From NCBI GenBank assembly GCA_002480565.1, contig DLCK01000067.1:62001-126000 (forward strand): DNA of 64,000 bases. Direction: 5' to 3'. This DNA comes from Phycisphaerales bacterium UBA7800. GTDB taxonomy: Bacteria; Planctomycetota; Phycisphaerae; Phycisphaerales; Phycisphaeraceae. This document shows, piece after piece, positions 8,886 to 16,840 of this stretch; positions within the stretch are counted from its first letter, which is position 1, and each line of letters begins with the position of its first letter. Made by a program: the position numbers and the translations under genes. The notes below the pieces were generated by a model that saw only the letters and a program-made list of their open reading frames with translations, ran no database searches and had not been told where the DNA came from.

Positions 8886-8972
8886 GCGACACGCAGTGTC
8901 GCAGCTACTGTGTCATTCATCTTGATCAAATAGCTGCAACACCACGTGTTGCTGTTGCATCATTGATGCAAC
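8886..8972. repeat. Three short tight hairpins in tandem
   Basis: Three independent palindromes with 7-8 bp stems and 3-nt loops occur in 87 bp: gcgacac-gca-gtgtcgc (8886-8902), gcaacac-cac-gtgttgc (8936-8952) and gttgcatc-att-gatgcaac (8954-8972). They lie between the dxs terminator and the stop codon of the opposing deacetylase gene. Their arms are related in sequence, which suggests one diverged repeat unit. None has a T run. Confidence 0.6.
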
Positions 8973-8988
8973 TCATTTGATGTACCTG

Positions 8989-9717
8989 TCACCTTACCAC
9001 TGCGGGTAAATCATCCATCCCGACACATGCGATCTTCATCTCTTGTGCGAGTTTCAACACTTCTTCGAGATAGGACACTTCGGTGACATGTCCCTGATTA
9101 TCTGTTGCACTGATGTTGTGTCCATAAAACGTCATGTGCTGAGCACGGTCGGTGAGTTGCGTAAAAATTCGCTTCCAGACATCCATCGGAATCACCGGCT
9201 TGGGTTCACTGCGTGAGATGGTGTCCAAGTGCGCGCCGGGCATCATGCGCTGAGTTGGCAATTGATCCAAGTCCAGGAAGATCGACTCAAATGTCTCAAA
9301 CTGCGTGCGGTCGGTCACTGCATTGCCACAGCGAAAGCGATCGAACCGGTTAAACAATCGGGCGTTGGTGTGCTGATCATAGTTGTTAAACGCGTATGCA
9401 TAGTTGGTGATCTGCCAACCATGTGCGTCATACCAATCCAGACAGGGTTGCACTTCATCGAGCCAGAATTTTTCGATGCCGTTATCCTCGGTGTACTGAA
9501 CCGGCCAGACATGTCGCCAACCGTGACAACCAATGGTGTGTCCCGCAGCTTTGATTTGCTGAGCTTTGTCGATCTGCTCATCGGTGAGTTTGTCGAGATT
9601 GTTCTGATAAAACGTGACCTTTGCATCGTACTTTTCCAACATCGGTAACACAGCATGCCAATTGTCCACATGCTGATCGTCAAAGGTCAATAAAATACAG
9701 GGTTTGGTCTGGCTCAT
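8989..9717 (-). CDS. Polysaccharide deacetylase family (NodB-like) protein
   Basis: This 242-residue carbohydrate esterase-4-like protein would remove N- or O-acetyl (or formyl) groups from a sugar. Motif 1, LLTFDDQHVDN, carries the Asp pair of the metal site, and motif 2 is CHGWRHVW, an HxxxH pair. The NodB fold continues to the C-terminus. There is no signal peptide, so it is predicted cytoplasmic and may act on a mono- or oligosaccharide rather than a wall polymer. It is the last gene of a minus-strand sugar cluster but is separated from the SMP-30 gene by a hairpin terminator, so it may have its own promoter. The substrate is unknown. Confidence 0.75.
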   Translation of the reverse strand: MSQTKPCILLTFDDQHVDNWHAVLPMLEKYDAKVTFYQNNLDKLTDEQIDKAQQIKAAGHTIGCHGWRHVWPVQYTEDNGIEKFWLDEVQPCLDWYDAHGWQITNYAYAFNNYDQHTNARLFNRFDRFRCGNAVTDRTQFETFESIFLDLDQLPTQRMMPGAHLDTISRSEPKPVIPMDVWKRIFTQLTDRAQHMTFYGHNISATDNQGHVTEVSYLEEVLKLAQEMKIACVGMDDLPAVVR

Positions 9718-9736
9718 GTTTCACCTTCATTGCTCT

Positions 9737-9772
9737 AAAAAAAACCGCGAGAGTCCGACGGACGCTCGCGGG
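9737..9772 (-). terminator. Terminator after the SMP-30 gene
   Basis: The stem pairs ccgcgag (9745-9751) with ctcgcgg (9765-9771), with an inner gtcc/ggac pair and a 3-nt loop. The A run at 9737-9744 becomes a T run on the minus strand, so this ends transcription of the upstream minus-strand operon. Confidence 0.8.
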
Positions 9773-9803
9773 GGTATGTTGTTGGTAAACCAGTTTAACG
9801 TGT

Positions 9804-10664
9804 TCACACGTCGATGCGAGAATTGAATTCTGCTCTGCCGGGGGTTTCACATTCCATGGTGAACATCCCGCCTGCATTTTCGCCAAACTCAGCCTGACCA
9901 TCTCCGCCGAAGCTGGTGATGACCATGCGTTTAAAATCATCACCTGCCCATGCAGCACAACTCGGACGGGCGCACGTGGTCTTGTAGCGAATGACTTCCT
10001 TGCCATCGACATCAAATTCGATGACACAATAACCGCCCCATATCGCGGAAAAGACATGGCCTTTGGAGTCAACGGTCATGCCATCGGGAACGCCGAGGTC
10101 TTTGTCGATTTCCGCGAAGACGGTTTTGTTGGCAATTTCGCCGGTGGTTTGATCGTAGTCATAGCGATAGATTTGCCGTGCCGTGGAATCGGTGTGATAC
10201 ATCTGCTTGTTATCAGGTGTAAAGCCAAGACCGTTAGAGATACCCAGGTCGGTGACGACTTGATGCAGGCTGCCATCCAGATCAAGACGGTACAGTGAGC
10301 CGGGATGGTTGTCGGTGGGCATCGTGCCACAGAACACGCGTCCGCATGGTGCAGCGATCACATCGTTAAAGCGTCCATCGACTTCGCCAGCAACTTCTTC
10401 GATGAGTGTTTTGACAACTTTGCCGTTTGCCCATTGCACGACATTGCCTTTATCGCGGAAGAGAATCAGCGAGCCGTCAGGTTGGATGGTGTAGCCACCG
10501 ACGGTTCGGTCTTCGTAGATTTTTTCGTGGGTTTGGGTGGCTGGATCATAGGTATGCAATTGGCCACGGGTGATATCAACCCAATAGAGTTTGTGGTGTT
10601 GGGTATGCCAGATGGGACCTTCGCCCAGAAAGTTGTGTTGGTTAAACCAGAGTTCGATCTGCAT
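9804..10664 (-). CDS. SMP-30/gluconolactonase family lactonase
   Basis: This 286-residue six-bladed beta-propeller would hydrolyse an aldono-lactone to the acid using one divalent metal. Family features are FLGEGPIWH (metal-binding Glu), GEVDGRFNDVIAAPCGRVFCGTM (an Asn region), ISNGLGFTPDNKQMYHTDS and VPDGMTVDSKGHVFSAIWGG (an Asp region). The start at 10664 gives the family-typical N-terminus; an upstream in-frame start would add 24 unrelated residues. It lies downstream of RraA-like, SDR and IclR genes on the same strand, which fits a non-phosphorylative sugar oxidation route: dehydrogenase, then lactonase, then cleavage. No signal peptide is seen. Confidence 0.85.
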   Translation of the reverse strand: MQIELWFNQHNFLGEGPIWHTQHHKLYWVDITRGQLHTYDPATQTHEKIYEDRTVGGYTIQPDGSLILFRDKGNVVQWANGKVVKTLIEEVAGEVDGRFNDVIAAPCGRVFCGTMPTDNHPGSLYRLDLDGSLHQVVTDLGISNGLGFTPDNKQMYHTDSTARQIYRYDYDQTTGEIANKTVFAEIDKDLGVPDGMTVDSKGHVFSAIWGGYCVIEFDVDGKEVIRYKTTCARPSCAAWAGDDFKRMVITSFGGDGQAEFGENAGGMFTMECETPGRAEFNSRIDV

Positions 10665-10732
10665 GATGGTTGAGCCTTGTGCTTGAATGAAAGTTAAGCT
10701 GGCATTGTACATGAGGCGATGGGTTGGATGAA

Positions 10733-10810
10733 CCACAGAGGCACAGAGTCACAGAGAAAGTCAAAAAAACGATTCTCTACATTGAACTCTGTGCCTCTAT
10801 GTCTCTGTGG
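10733..10810. repeat. Imperfect palindromic repeat, CACAGAGGCACAGAG type
   Basis: The left arm (10733-10757) starts ccacagaggcacagag. The right arm (about 10773-10810) ends in ctctgtgcctctatgtctctgtgg, its reverse complement with small gaps. It lies between the RraA-like and SMP-30 genes within the operon. This resembles a dispersed intergenic repeat. A degenerate relative may occur near 39899-40096. Confidence 0.6.
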
Positions 10811-10823
10811 CAAAGTTATGGAT

Positions 10824-11543
10824 TTAGAAGTATCCACCACGGGCATGGATTTCTTCAGCGGATAAGCCAGCTGCGACCCATTCCTTGATCTCGCCTTCGT
10901 TTTTCTCGATGGCTTCAGCACGTTCCAAGACTTCGACTGCAATCTTGCGTGGGATCACCAGTGCGCCATCAATGTCCGCGAAGATGATATCACCGGGTTT
11001 GATGATGGCGTTACCGACTTGAATCGGAACCTGATAACCGGTCATCTTCGTGCGACTTAGCGCACCGTTGGATGTGCGGTAGCGATACCAGATGGGAAAG
11101 TCCTGCTTGAGAATCCCCTTGGTGTCGCGGATACCACCATCGACGATAGCACCTTTGCACCCCCGAGCGATGGAAGCCTGCGTCATCACTTCACCCCAGT
11201 GGGACGCTTCATCATCACCATTGGCATTCCAGATGCAGATATTCAATGGCTTGATTTCTTCGAGCATCTTGACGCGATGTTCCAGTTCCCCGGTGAGGGT
11301 TGGGTCTTTGCAACTGCGGATGGTAAAGGCGATCCCACAGCAAACCATGTCTTTTTCCAATGGCTTGATTTCTGGAGGCAGCGCACAATTGACCAGGCAC
11401 ATTTCGCGCATCACATCATTGACCGCGCCGGTGTAAAGCTTTTCGTAACGCTCACAAAGCTCAGCTTCGGGAATGCTCAGTTCGATTTGCTCGACTGTAT
11501 CGCGGACCTGCCGAAGCTTGTCAGTTTCCATTTTGTAACTCAT
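10824..11543 (-). CDS. RraA-like aldolase/decarboxylase family protein
   Basis: This 239-residue protein belongs to the RraA superfamily, which includes metal-dependent 4-hydroxy-4-methyl-2-oxoglutarate aldolases and related class II retro-aldolases and decarboxylases, often misnamed dimethylmenaquinone methyltransferases. The signature GAIVDGGIRDTKGI carries the Arg-Asp pair at the active site, and ADIDGALVIPR follows. It is longer than E. coli RraA (about 160 residues), as is common for sugar-operon members, with an N-terminal helical extension. Given its SDR and SMP-30 neighbours, the most likely role is cleavage of a 2-oxo-3-deoxy sugar acid. RNA-degradation control is unlikely here. Confidence 0.82.
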   Translation of the reverse strand: MSYKMETDKLRQVRDTVEQIELSIPEAELCERYEKLYTGAVNDVMREMCLVNCALPPEIKPLEKDMVCCGIAFTIRSCKDPTLTGELEHRVKMLEEIKPLNICIWNANGDDEASHWGEVMTQASIARGCKGAIVDGGIRDTKGILKQDFPIWYRYRTSNGALSRTKMTGYQVPIQVGNAIIKPGDIIFADIDGALVIPRKIAVEVLERAEAIEKNEGEIKEWVAAGLSAEEIHARGGYF

Positions 11544-11616
11544 TTTTCGATTCCTTTTCTAACAAGGCGCACCGATCGCGCACCGGATTTCAAATATGAA
11601 ATGCTTGAAGTGATGG

Positions 11617-12378
11617 TTATGGCAAACGCATGCCACCATCGACGATTAAATCAATACCTGTGATGTAGCTTCCTGCATTGGAGCAGAGTAATAGTGCAGC
11701 GGGGACGCACTCTCGGGCTTCACCGCCACGGCTCATGGGAATCATGTCCATGACCTTCTGGCGGTAGTCTTCATTGCTCAATGCTTCGGTGTTGCGGTCG
11801 GTGAGGATCACGCCCGGAGCGAGATTGTTGATGGTCACGCCATGGGGTGCAAACTCCTTGGCTAAAGCGCGGACCATGGTTTCCTGTGCGGACTTGGTTG
11901 CGGCGTATGGGATCATCGCGCTATGCGGGCGATGCTGCTGCACCGAGCCAATGGTGAGGATGCGCCCCCACTTGTTTTGGATCATCTGTGGTGCTGCAAG
12001 TTGGATCATTTCAAATTCACTGCGGAAGTTGGCAATGACCTGCTGATCAAATTTCTCACGTGTCACTTCGTCCCAGGCCTGGCGAAACTGCATTGATGCA
12101 TTGAGCACAAGAATGTCGATTTCACCAAGTTGCTCACGAACCTGCGTAAGAATCTTCCGGGGGGCATCGTCATCGAGCAGATCACCTTGGACGATACAGC
12201 TGTTGGGAATCTGGTCTGCAACGGCTTGAGCTTCATCGGAATGCCCAACGTAATGCACTGCGACAGAAGCACCACATTGTGCCAAACCCAACGCGATGGC
12301 TTTACCGATCCCACGACTTGAGCCGGTGACCAGCGCGGTCTTGCCTGTCAGATCATATCCCATGTCAGAAAGATTCAT
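11617..12378 (-). CDS. SDR-family oxidoreductase
   Basis: This 253-residue classical short-chain dehydrogenase/reductase uses NAD(P). It has the Rossmann motif TGSSRGIG, the structural VLNAS (NAG-like), a serine in the ILTIGSV strand and the catalytic YAATK, all in correct order, and ends with the usual IDLIVDGGMRLP. It probably oxidises a free sugar or sugar alcohol, feeding the lactonase downstream. Its start overlaps the stop of the IclR gene by 4 bp (ATGA), indicating translational coupling and justifying the first ATG. An internal ATG five codons later is possible. Confidence 0.88.
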   Translation of the reverse strand: MNLSDMGYDLTGKTALVTGSSRGIGKAIALGLAQCGASVAVHYVGHSDEAQAVADQIPNSCIVQGDLLDDDAPRKILTQVREQLGEIDILVLNASMQFRQAWDEVTREKFDQQVIANFRSEFEMIQLAAPQMIQNKWGRILTIGSVQQHRPHSAMIPYAATKSAQETMVRALAKEFAPHGVTINNLAPGVILTDRNTEALSNEDYRQKVMDMIPMSRGGEARECVPAALLLCSNAGSYITGIDLIVDGGMRLP

Positions 12379-13160
12379 TTGAGTTCCACCGTCAGTTCAT
12401 CACGCTTGATAAGTTGGTTACATTGTGTGGCCGCTTTAAGCAAGGCTTTACGGCGATCATCAAGTGCCTTGGCATTCATATCTTCAGGTAAACCGAGTAT
12501 GGTCAGCGCAGCGAGCATCTTGCCATGCTCATCGTACAAAGGCGAGGAGATGGTATGGACTTGTGGGTGAAAACATCCCAAGTCCGTGCAATAGCGTTGT
12601 TCACGCGCGGACGCCACACGCTGACGGACATCCGAAGGTTTCTGACGTTTCCAGGTATCATCACTCACTTCACTGAGAATCCGTTCAATGCGCGTATCCG
12701 TCAGTGCACTAAGCAGGCAGGCACCTGACGAACCATAAGCCAGACTAAATCGCACTCCGACTCTGCCTGAAAGAGACATGGGTTGAGGCGACTCCACGCG
12801 ATAGACCGTCACCGCGTCATCACCTTGCCTGACGGAGAGCTTCGCTGATAAGCCGGTCTTCTGAACCAATTGCTCAACGACCGGACTGATGGTGTCGATC
12901 AGGACTCGGTGATTGAGAAACGGCTCGACCATTGGCAACAACCCATAGCTCAATTCATACCCCACCCCACCGGTTCGAGGCCGAAGCCAATCGGCATCGA
13001 CGAGTGTCTGCACAATGCGGTAGCAGGTGGTATGTGCCACGCCGACTTCCCGGGCGAGTTCCGCGATGGAGTAATTCTGCATCCCGCCGGCAATTGCTTT
13101 GAGAACACTAATGGATTTACTCAACGCCGGGATACTATTTTGCTGCTTGGTTGCTGGCAT
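12375..13160 (-). CDS. IclR-family transcriptional regulator
   Basis: This regulator has 261 residues from the ATG at 13160. The N-terminal winged HTH is clear (YSIAELAREVGVAHTTCYRIVQTL, about residues 33-58), followed by an IclR effector-binding domain (about 85-255) with LSLSGRVGVRF and YGSSGACLLSAL. IclR proteins repress or activate catabolic operons in response to the substrate. This one is the first gene of the operon that continues with SDR, RraA-like and SMP-30, so autoregulation is likely. A TTG 12 bp upstream is an alternative start; I prefer the ATG because GGAA lies at good spacing. A TTCC-N6-GGAA palindrome (13167-13180) lies at the start region. Confidence 0.85.
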   Translation of the reverse strand: MPATKQQNSIPALSKSISVLKAIAGGMQNYSIAELAREVGVAHTTCYRIVQTLVDADWLRPRTGGVGYELSYGLLPMVEPFLNHRVLIDTISPVVEQLVQKTGLSAKLSVRQGDDAVTVYRVESPQPMSLSGRVGVRFSLAYGSSGACLLSALTDTRIERILSEVSDDTWKRQKPSDVRQRVASAREQRYCTDLGCFHPQVHTISSPLYDEHGKMLAALTILGLPEDMNAKALDDRRKALLKAATQCNQLIKRDELTVELK

Positions 13161-13331
13161 CTTATATTCCAAATTGGGAAGTTAATTTCCTCATTCGGCA
13201 TTATCATATCCCACCAATCAACGAAGTCAACCCTGAATTTACAAGCCCTGCGACCTTAATCATTTTCGAGACATCTATTGTTTTATTCATTACAGACCTG
13301 TTGATTTTTAACTTAATTTCATCCCGAATCA

Positions 13332-13392
13332 TTGACTTGGCGATATCTGCTGGAATAATTACAACGATTTCACAAGGCATTACAACGATTTC
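13332..13392 (+). promoter_or_regulatory. Promoter and direct-repeat operator of the first LacI locus
   Basis: A sigma70-like promoter is visible: TTGACT (13332-13337), a 16-bp spacer, then AATAAT (13354-13359). The 14-mer attacaacgatttc occurs twice (13358-13371 and 13379-13392) with a 21-bp period, i.e. two helical turns. It covers the transcription start region where a repressor would block initiation. The LacI start codon is at 13414. Autorepression by the LacI protein is the simple reading. Confidence 0.65.
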
Positions 13393-13413
13393 TCAGCAGT
13401 CAGGTCAAGTCTT

Positions 13414-14505
13414 ATGGTAAACCAACGACAGATCGCCAAAGCCGCCAATGTCAGTATCAGCACCGTCTCCAAAGCACTCAGTGGCGGTATTGAAACGCAG
13501 CGGCTCAATCCTCAAACAGTCCGACGGATTCATGATGTGGCCATCAAACTTGGGTATCAGCCCAATGACCATGCCCGCGCCTTGCGGACGAATCGCTCAG
13601 GGCTCATTGGTGTGTACTTTGGCATGGGACATCAGCTAAAAGGCCGTCCTGTTATCAGTGGCTATGTTGCTTCACGTGTACTTGATGGCATTGAAGAAGC
13701 TGTTGTCACCGCTGGACATGATCTGCTGATGATCAATTTCACACATGCATTAGGTGATCCCAAGCGATTGGAAACGGTCCTGATGCGAAAGCAACTCGAC
13801 GGATTGCTGGCGGTGGGACTTTCCGAAACGCCGGAGGTTTACGACCTGGTGATGCAGCGTCATCTGCCGACACTTGCGATTGAAGATTTGCCATCGGATC
13901 ACCCCGCCCCGTCGGTGGTCATGGATACGCAGCGTGCGGTGCATGATGTGTTGGAACATCTCACTGAATTGGGACATCGCCACATCGGCTTCATCGGTCC
14001 CTTGCATGACAACGCATCGGCTGCACAAACCCGACGCCTGGTGGAACTCAAAAGCCAAATAAAAAATCGCAAGCTGCCCTGGTCCGATCAACATCTTGTA
14101 GACAGCTCCAACACCAATATCATTCTGCCTCGCAAAGACAACTTCTGTTTACAGGATGGACTGGTGGGTATGAAGCAACTGCTTGAGCGTCAAGCCCCGA
14201 TCACTGCTGTGATTTGTTACAACGATCTTGTTGCAGCGGGCGCTTTGCAGACTTTGTCCCAACACCATATCCACTGCCCAACACAAATGAGCCTGGTGGG
14301 ATTTGGCAATTATGATGTCGCTCAATGTTTGTGGCCTGATCTGACGACTGTCCCCTACCCACTGATAGAGATGGGTAAGTGCGCGGCAAGCCTGCTACTT
14401 GAACATCTGCAAACACCTGATGCCCCGCCACTGTCGCATGAAGCACACATGGTCTACAGCGATCTGGTGATTCGTCAAAGTACCGCCCCCGCCAAAACAG
14501 TCTAA
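13414..14505 (+). CDS. LacI-family transcriptional regulator (locus 1)
   Basis: This 363-residue repressor has an N-terminal HTH (RQIAKAANVSISTVSKALSGG), a hinge helix region (YQPNDHARALRTNRSG) and a periplasmic-binding-protein-like sugar-sensing domain with HRHIGFIGP and CYNDLVAAGAL. It starts a plus-strand operon; the pseudopilin gene begins 19 bp after its stop and the glycoside hydrolase follows. It probably senses a sugar released by that hydrolase. Two repeats just upstream are candidate operators. Confidence 0.9.
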   Translation: MVNQRQIAKAANVSISTVSKALSGGIETQRLNPQTVRRIHDVAIKLGYQPNDHARALRTNRSGLIGVYFGMGHQLKGRPVISGYVASRVLDGIEEAVVTAGHDLLMINFTHALGDPKRLETVLMRKQLDGLLAVGLSETPEVYDLVMQRHLPTLAIEDLPSDHPAPSVVMDTQRAVHDVLEHLTELGHRHIGFIGPLHDNASAAQTRRLVELKSQIKNRKLPWSDQHLVDSSNTNIILPRKDNFCLQDGLVGMKQLLERQAPITAVICYNDLVAAGALQTLSQHHIHCPTQMSLVGFGNYDVAQCLWPDLTTVPYPLIEMGKCAASLLLEHLQTPDAPPLSHEAHMVYSDLVIRQSTAPAKTV

Positions 14506-14524
14506 ATACAAAAGGATTCTTCCT

Positions 14525-15256
14525 ATGACTCGCATCCTTATTCACGACCGTGCATTTACACTCATTGAACTGCTGGTGGTCATCTCCATTATTTCAATTC
14601 TCATTGCCATCCTTTTGCCAGCCTTATCATCAGCGCGTGCTCAAGCGAAAGTAATGCTCTGTGCTTCGAATCTCAAACAGATTGGTATCGCCTACGCCAT
14701 CTACGAAACCGATGAAGGCAAGCCCTGCTACGGCAGCTCCAAACTGGGGATCGGCGACTTTTCACGCGGTTGGTTCAAAGACCGCAAAGATGGTGGCCTG
14801 CGAGATATCATCAATCCCGGTGTCCAAAGCGCGGCGGATATCAGCAGTGTGCTTTACTGTCCTTCAATCATTGATCTGGACACAAAAGTCAACAGCTGCG
14901 GCTATGCCTTTAACAGACTCATGCGTCCATGGAGTGGCTATCCTCTGTTGTTCCAAAAAACAGCCGACATCAAGCATCCAAGTAAAAGCGTCCTGATGGT
15001 TGACAGGTACTCTCACAAACGCAAAACTTCCACCGGCACCACAGGCTTCTGGTACTACATCTCCGACTATGGTGCGGGACTTTGGGACAACGAACCGATG
15101 GATACCGCACATGGCAACCGCCAAAACAACTTCCTCTGCTTTGATGGTCACGCCCAATCTCTGAAAATTCAGGATGACTACAACATGACATCAGGCAATC
15201 TCATTAACGGTGTGACTGCATACGGCCGAATTTTTGAATGGTACTCCGGCAACTGA
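14525..15256 (+). CDS. Pseudopilin-like protein with prepilin N-terminus (locus 1)
   Basis: This 243-residue protein has a 10-residue basic leader followed by A|FTLIELLVVISII, the class III prepilin cleavage and methylation signal with Glu at +5, then a hydrophobic helix ending SARAQAKVMLCASNLKQIG. The C-terminus carries HGNRQNNFLCFDGH, a variant of the H-X9-DG processing-associated motif. It would be cleaved by a prepilin peptidase and inserted into, or assembled at, the inner membrane, as type II secretion or type IV pilus minor pilins are. An AAAGGA ribosome site precedes the ATG. The LacI gene upstream and hydrolase downstream place it inside a carbohydrate operon. Confidence 0.85.
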   Translation: MTRILIHDRAFTLIELLVVISIISILIAILLPALSSARAQAKVMLCASNLKQIGIAYAIYETDEGKPCYGSSKLGIGDFSRGWFKDRKDGGLRDIINPGVQSAADISSVLYCPSIIDLDTKVNSCGYAFNRLMRPWSGYPLLFQKTADIKHPSKSVLMVDRYSHKRKTSTGTTGFWYYISDYGAGLWDNEPMDTAHGNRQNNFLCFDGHAQSLKIQDDYNMTSGNLINGVTAYGRIFEWYSGN

Positions 15257-15304
15257 TACATCCCTTAACATCAACCCTATCACGATTTTTGAAAGATATT
15301 GAAT

Positions 15305-16729
15305 ATGCGATCACTCATTTTGATCCTGACGTTATGCCTCTGCTCTTTGCTTACTGCTGATGAGATGCCCGCGGTCTACGATGCTGCGGTGGCTGGAGAT
15401 GACCTGATCCAAACCCCTCAAAAGCCAGTACAAATTACTGTCGATTTCGACAAACCACTCATCGATATTGATCAGCATTTCTATGGCATCAATGTCCATC
15501 CCATCCCTGCTAAGGTCGCATTCCGAGATCAAGAGTTGGTTGCCCAACTTAAACCTGATGTCATTCGCATCATGGGGACGCACCGCACGCACTGGTACCG
15601 TGATGACCAGAACAAGTCCGTCACCGTCCGCAGTTCAATTAGTACTGAACCTGGCCAATTCGACTTCACCGAACTTGATGCACTGGTACAAGGGATTAAA
15701 GCTGTGGGAGCCGAGCCCTATTTGGCGATTGGCTTTGGGGCACCTAAGTGGCTTGCCGACCCCACAGGTTCACAACGACTCCGTCGGGTCTCCAAGGATC
15801 GCTTAGGCGAATATGCCCAGTTCATGGCTGATGTCGTTAAGCATTTAAACCTTCAAAAACAGTACAAAATCAAATGGGTTACCATCGACAACGAACCGGA
15901 GAACCTGGAGTATCCCCTTGAGGATTACATCACTCTGGTAAAACTGGCAACCGCAGCCATCAAGTCCATTGATCCGACAATTCAAATCAATGGCCCGGTC
16001 ACCGGCTATGCAACTTGGAAGCAGCCTGACGGTCGAAAGATCAGCTTCTCATCAAGTCTGCAAATGCTAAAGGATGCAGGTCTGGACTACGACGGTATTG
16101 ACTGGCATATCTATGCAACCAATCCGCAATTGATTTTCAAGACTGTCGACATCGTCAAACGAACGTATCCAGACAAACCTTTGATTATCAGTGAACTCAA
16201 CCGTGACTGGCGTTATGCAGGTAAAGGCGGCAAGCTCTCAGCTAAACGCAATACCGACTGGTACGCAGTGGCATGGCTGGCTCATACCTATGACGGACTA
16301 CAGAAAATGGGCGTCAGTCAGGTCCACTACTTTTGCCTGGGTAATAGTTTCTTTGGTCTATTCGACTATCACCACACCAAAGTGCATCCCAACTACCACC
16401 TGTTCAGATTGATGACCCAACAACTGGGGCGTAAACGCGTAACGACCACCAGCAGTGACGAAGCGATCGGCGTCATCGCAACCGTCGATCAAAACAAACC
16501 GGCAATCTTGATTTACAACCGAGCGCAGGAAACAGTCACCGTCCATTACAAACTGCCGACCAATCAAACCGTGCAGAGCTGGACGCTTGATGAAAAATGG
16601 TATGACGCAAATAAGACCATCACCGATGGGAATACCACTTTGCTAACTCCCCAAACAATCACAGATACTCCAACAGAATGGACCATTCCTGCTCGCGGCG
16701 TGATCCTGCTCAACGGCTGGGAGATGTAA
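15305..16729 (+). CDS. Secreted glycoside hydrolase, clan GH-A type
   Basis: This protein has 474 residues with a Sec signal peptide (about 1-18, ending LLTADE). It looks like a retaining TIM-barrel hydrolase of clan GH-A: the putative acid/base is Glu197 in TIDNEPEN, and the putative nucleophile is Glu297 in IISELNRD, about 100 residues later. A beta-sandwich-like C-terminal tail (about 380-470) follows, with IGVIATVDQNKPAILIYNR. Closest in style to GH39/GH44/GH51/GH30 xylan- or arabinan-acting enzymes, but I cannot fix the family. A TTG two codons upstream is an alternative start. It is third in the LacI-pseudopilin operon. Confidence 0.75.
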   Translation: MRSLILILTLCLCSLLTADEMPAVYDAAVAGDDLIQTPQKPVQITVDFDKPLIDIDQHFYGINVHPIPAKVAFRDQELVAQLKPDVIRIMGTHRTHWYRDDQNKSVTVRSSISTEPGQFDFTELDALVQGIKAVGAEPYLAIGFGAPKWLADPTGSQRLRRVSKDRLGEYAQFMADVVKHLNLQKQYKIKWVTIDNEPENLEYPLEDYITLVKLATAAIKSIDPTIQINGPVTGYATWKQPDGRKISFSSSLQMLKDAGLDYDGIDWHIYATNPQLIFKTVDIVKRTYPDKPLIISELNRDWRYAGKGGKLSAKRNTDWYAVAWLAHTYDGLQKMGVSQVHYFCLGNSFFGLFDYHHTKVHPNYHLFRLMTQQLGRKRVTTTSSDEAIGVIATVDQNKPAILIYNRAQETVTVHYKLPTNQTVQSWTLDEKWYDANKTITDGNTTLLTPQTITDTPTEWTIPARGVILLNGWEM

Positions 16730-16773
16730 CGACACCAACTCCACACCAGTCAAGATTAAAAATGGAACTAAAG

Positions 16774-16795
16774 CCCGGGGTTTTTAAGCCCCGGG
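16774..16795. terminator. Bidirectional hairpin between convergent genes
   Basis: A 7-bp all-GC stem, cccgggg (16774-16780) with ccccggg (16789-16795), encloses ttttta-ag. It lies between the stops of two convergent genes. T tracts are weak, so it may be a dispersed GC-rich palindrome that also serves as terminator. Confidence 0.5.
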
Positions 16796-16840
16796 TTGTC
16801 TTAGTTCAATCAATATCACATTCATACAAGGACAAAACGA

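Noticed and set aside
8886..8972. CRISPR array
   Set aside because: The units are self-complementary hairpins of differing sequence without regular spacers.
10824..11543. Menaquinone methyltransferase or RNase E inhibitor
   Set aside because: These older names of the RraA family do not fit the sugar-operon context; aldolase/decarboxylase chemistry is likelier.
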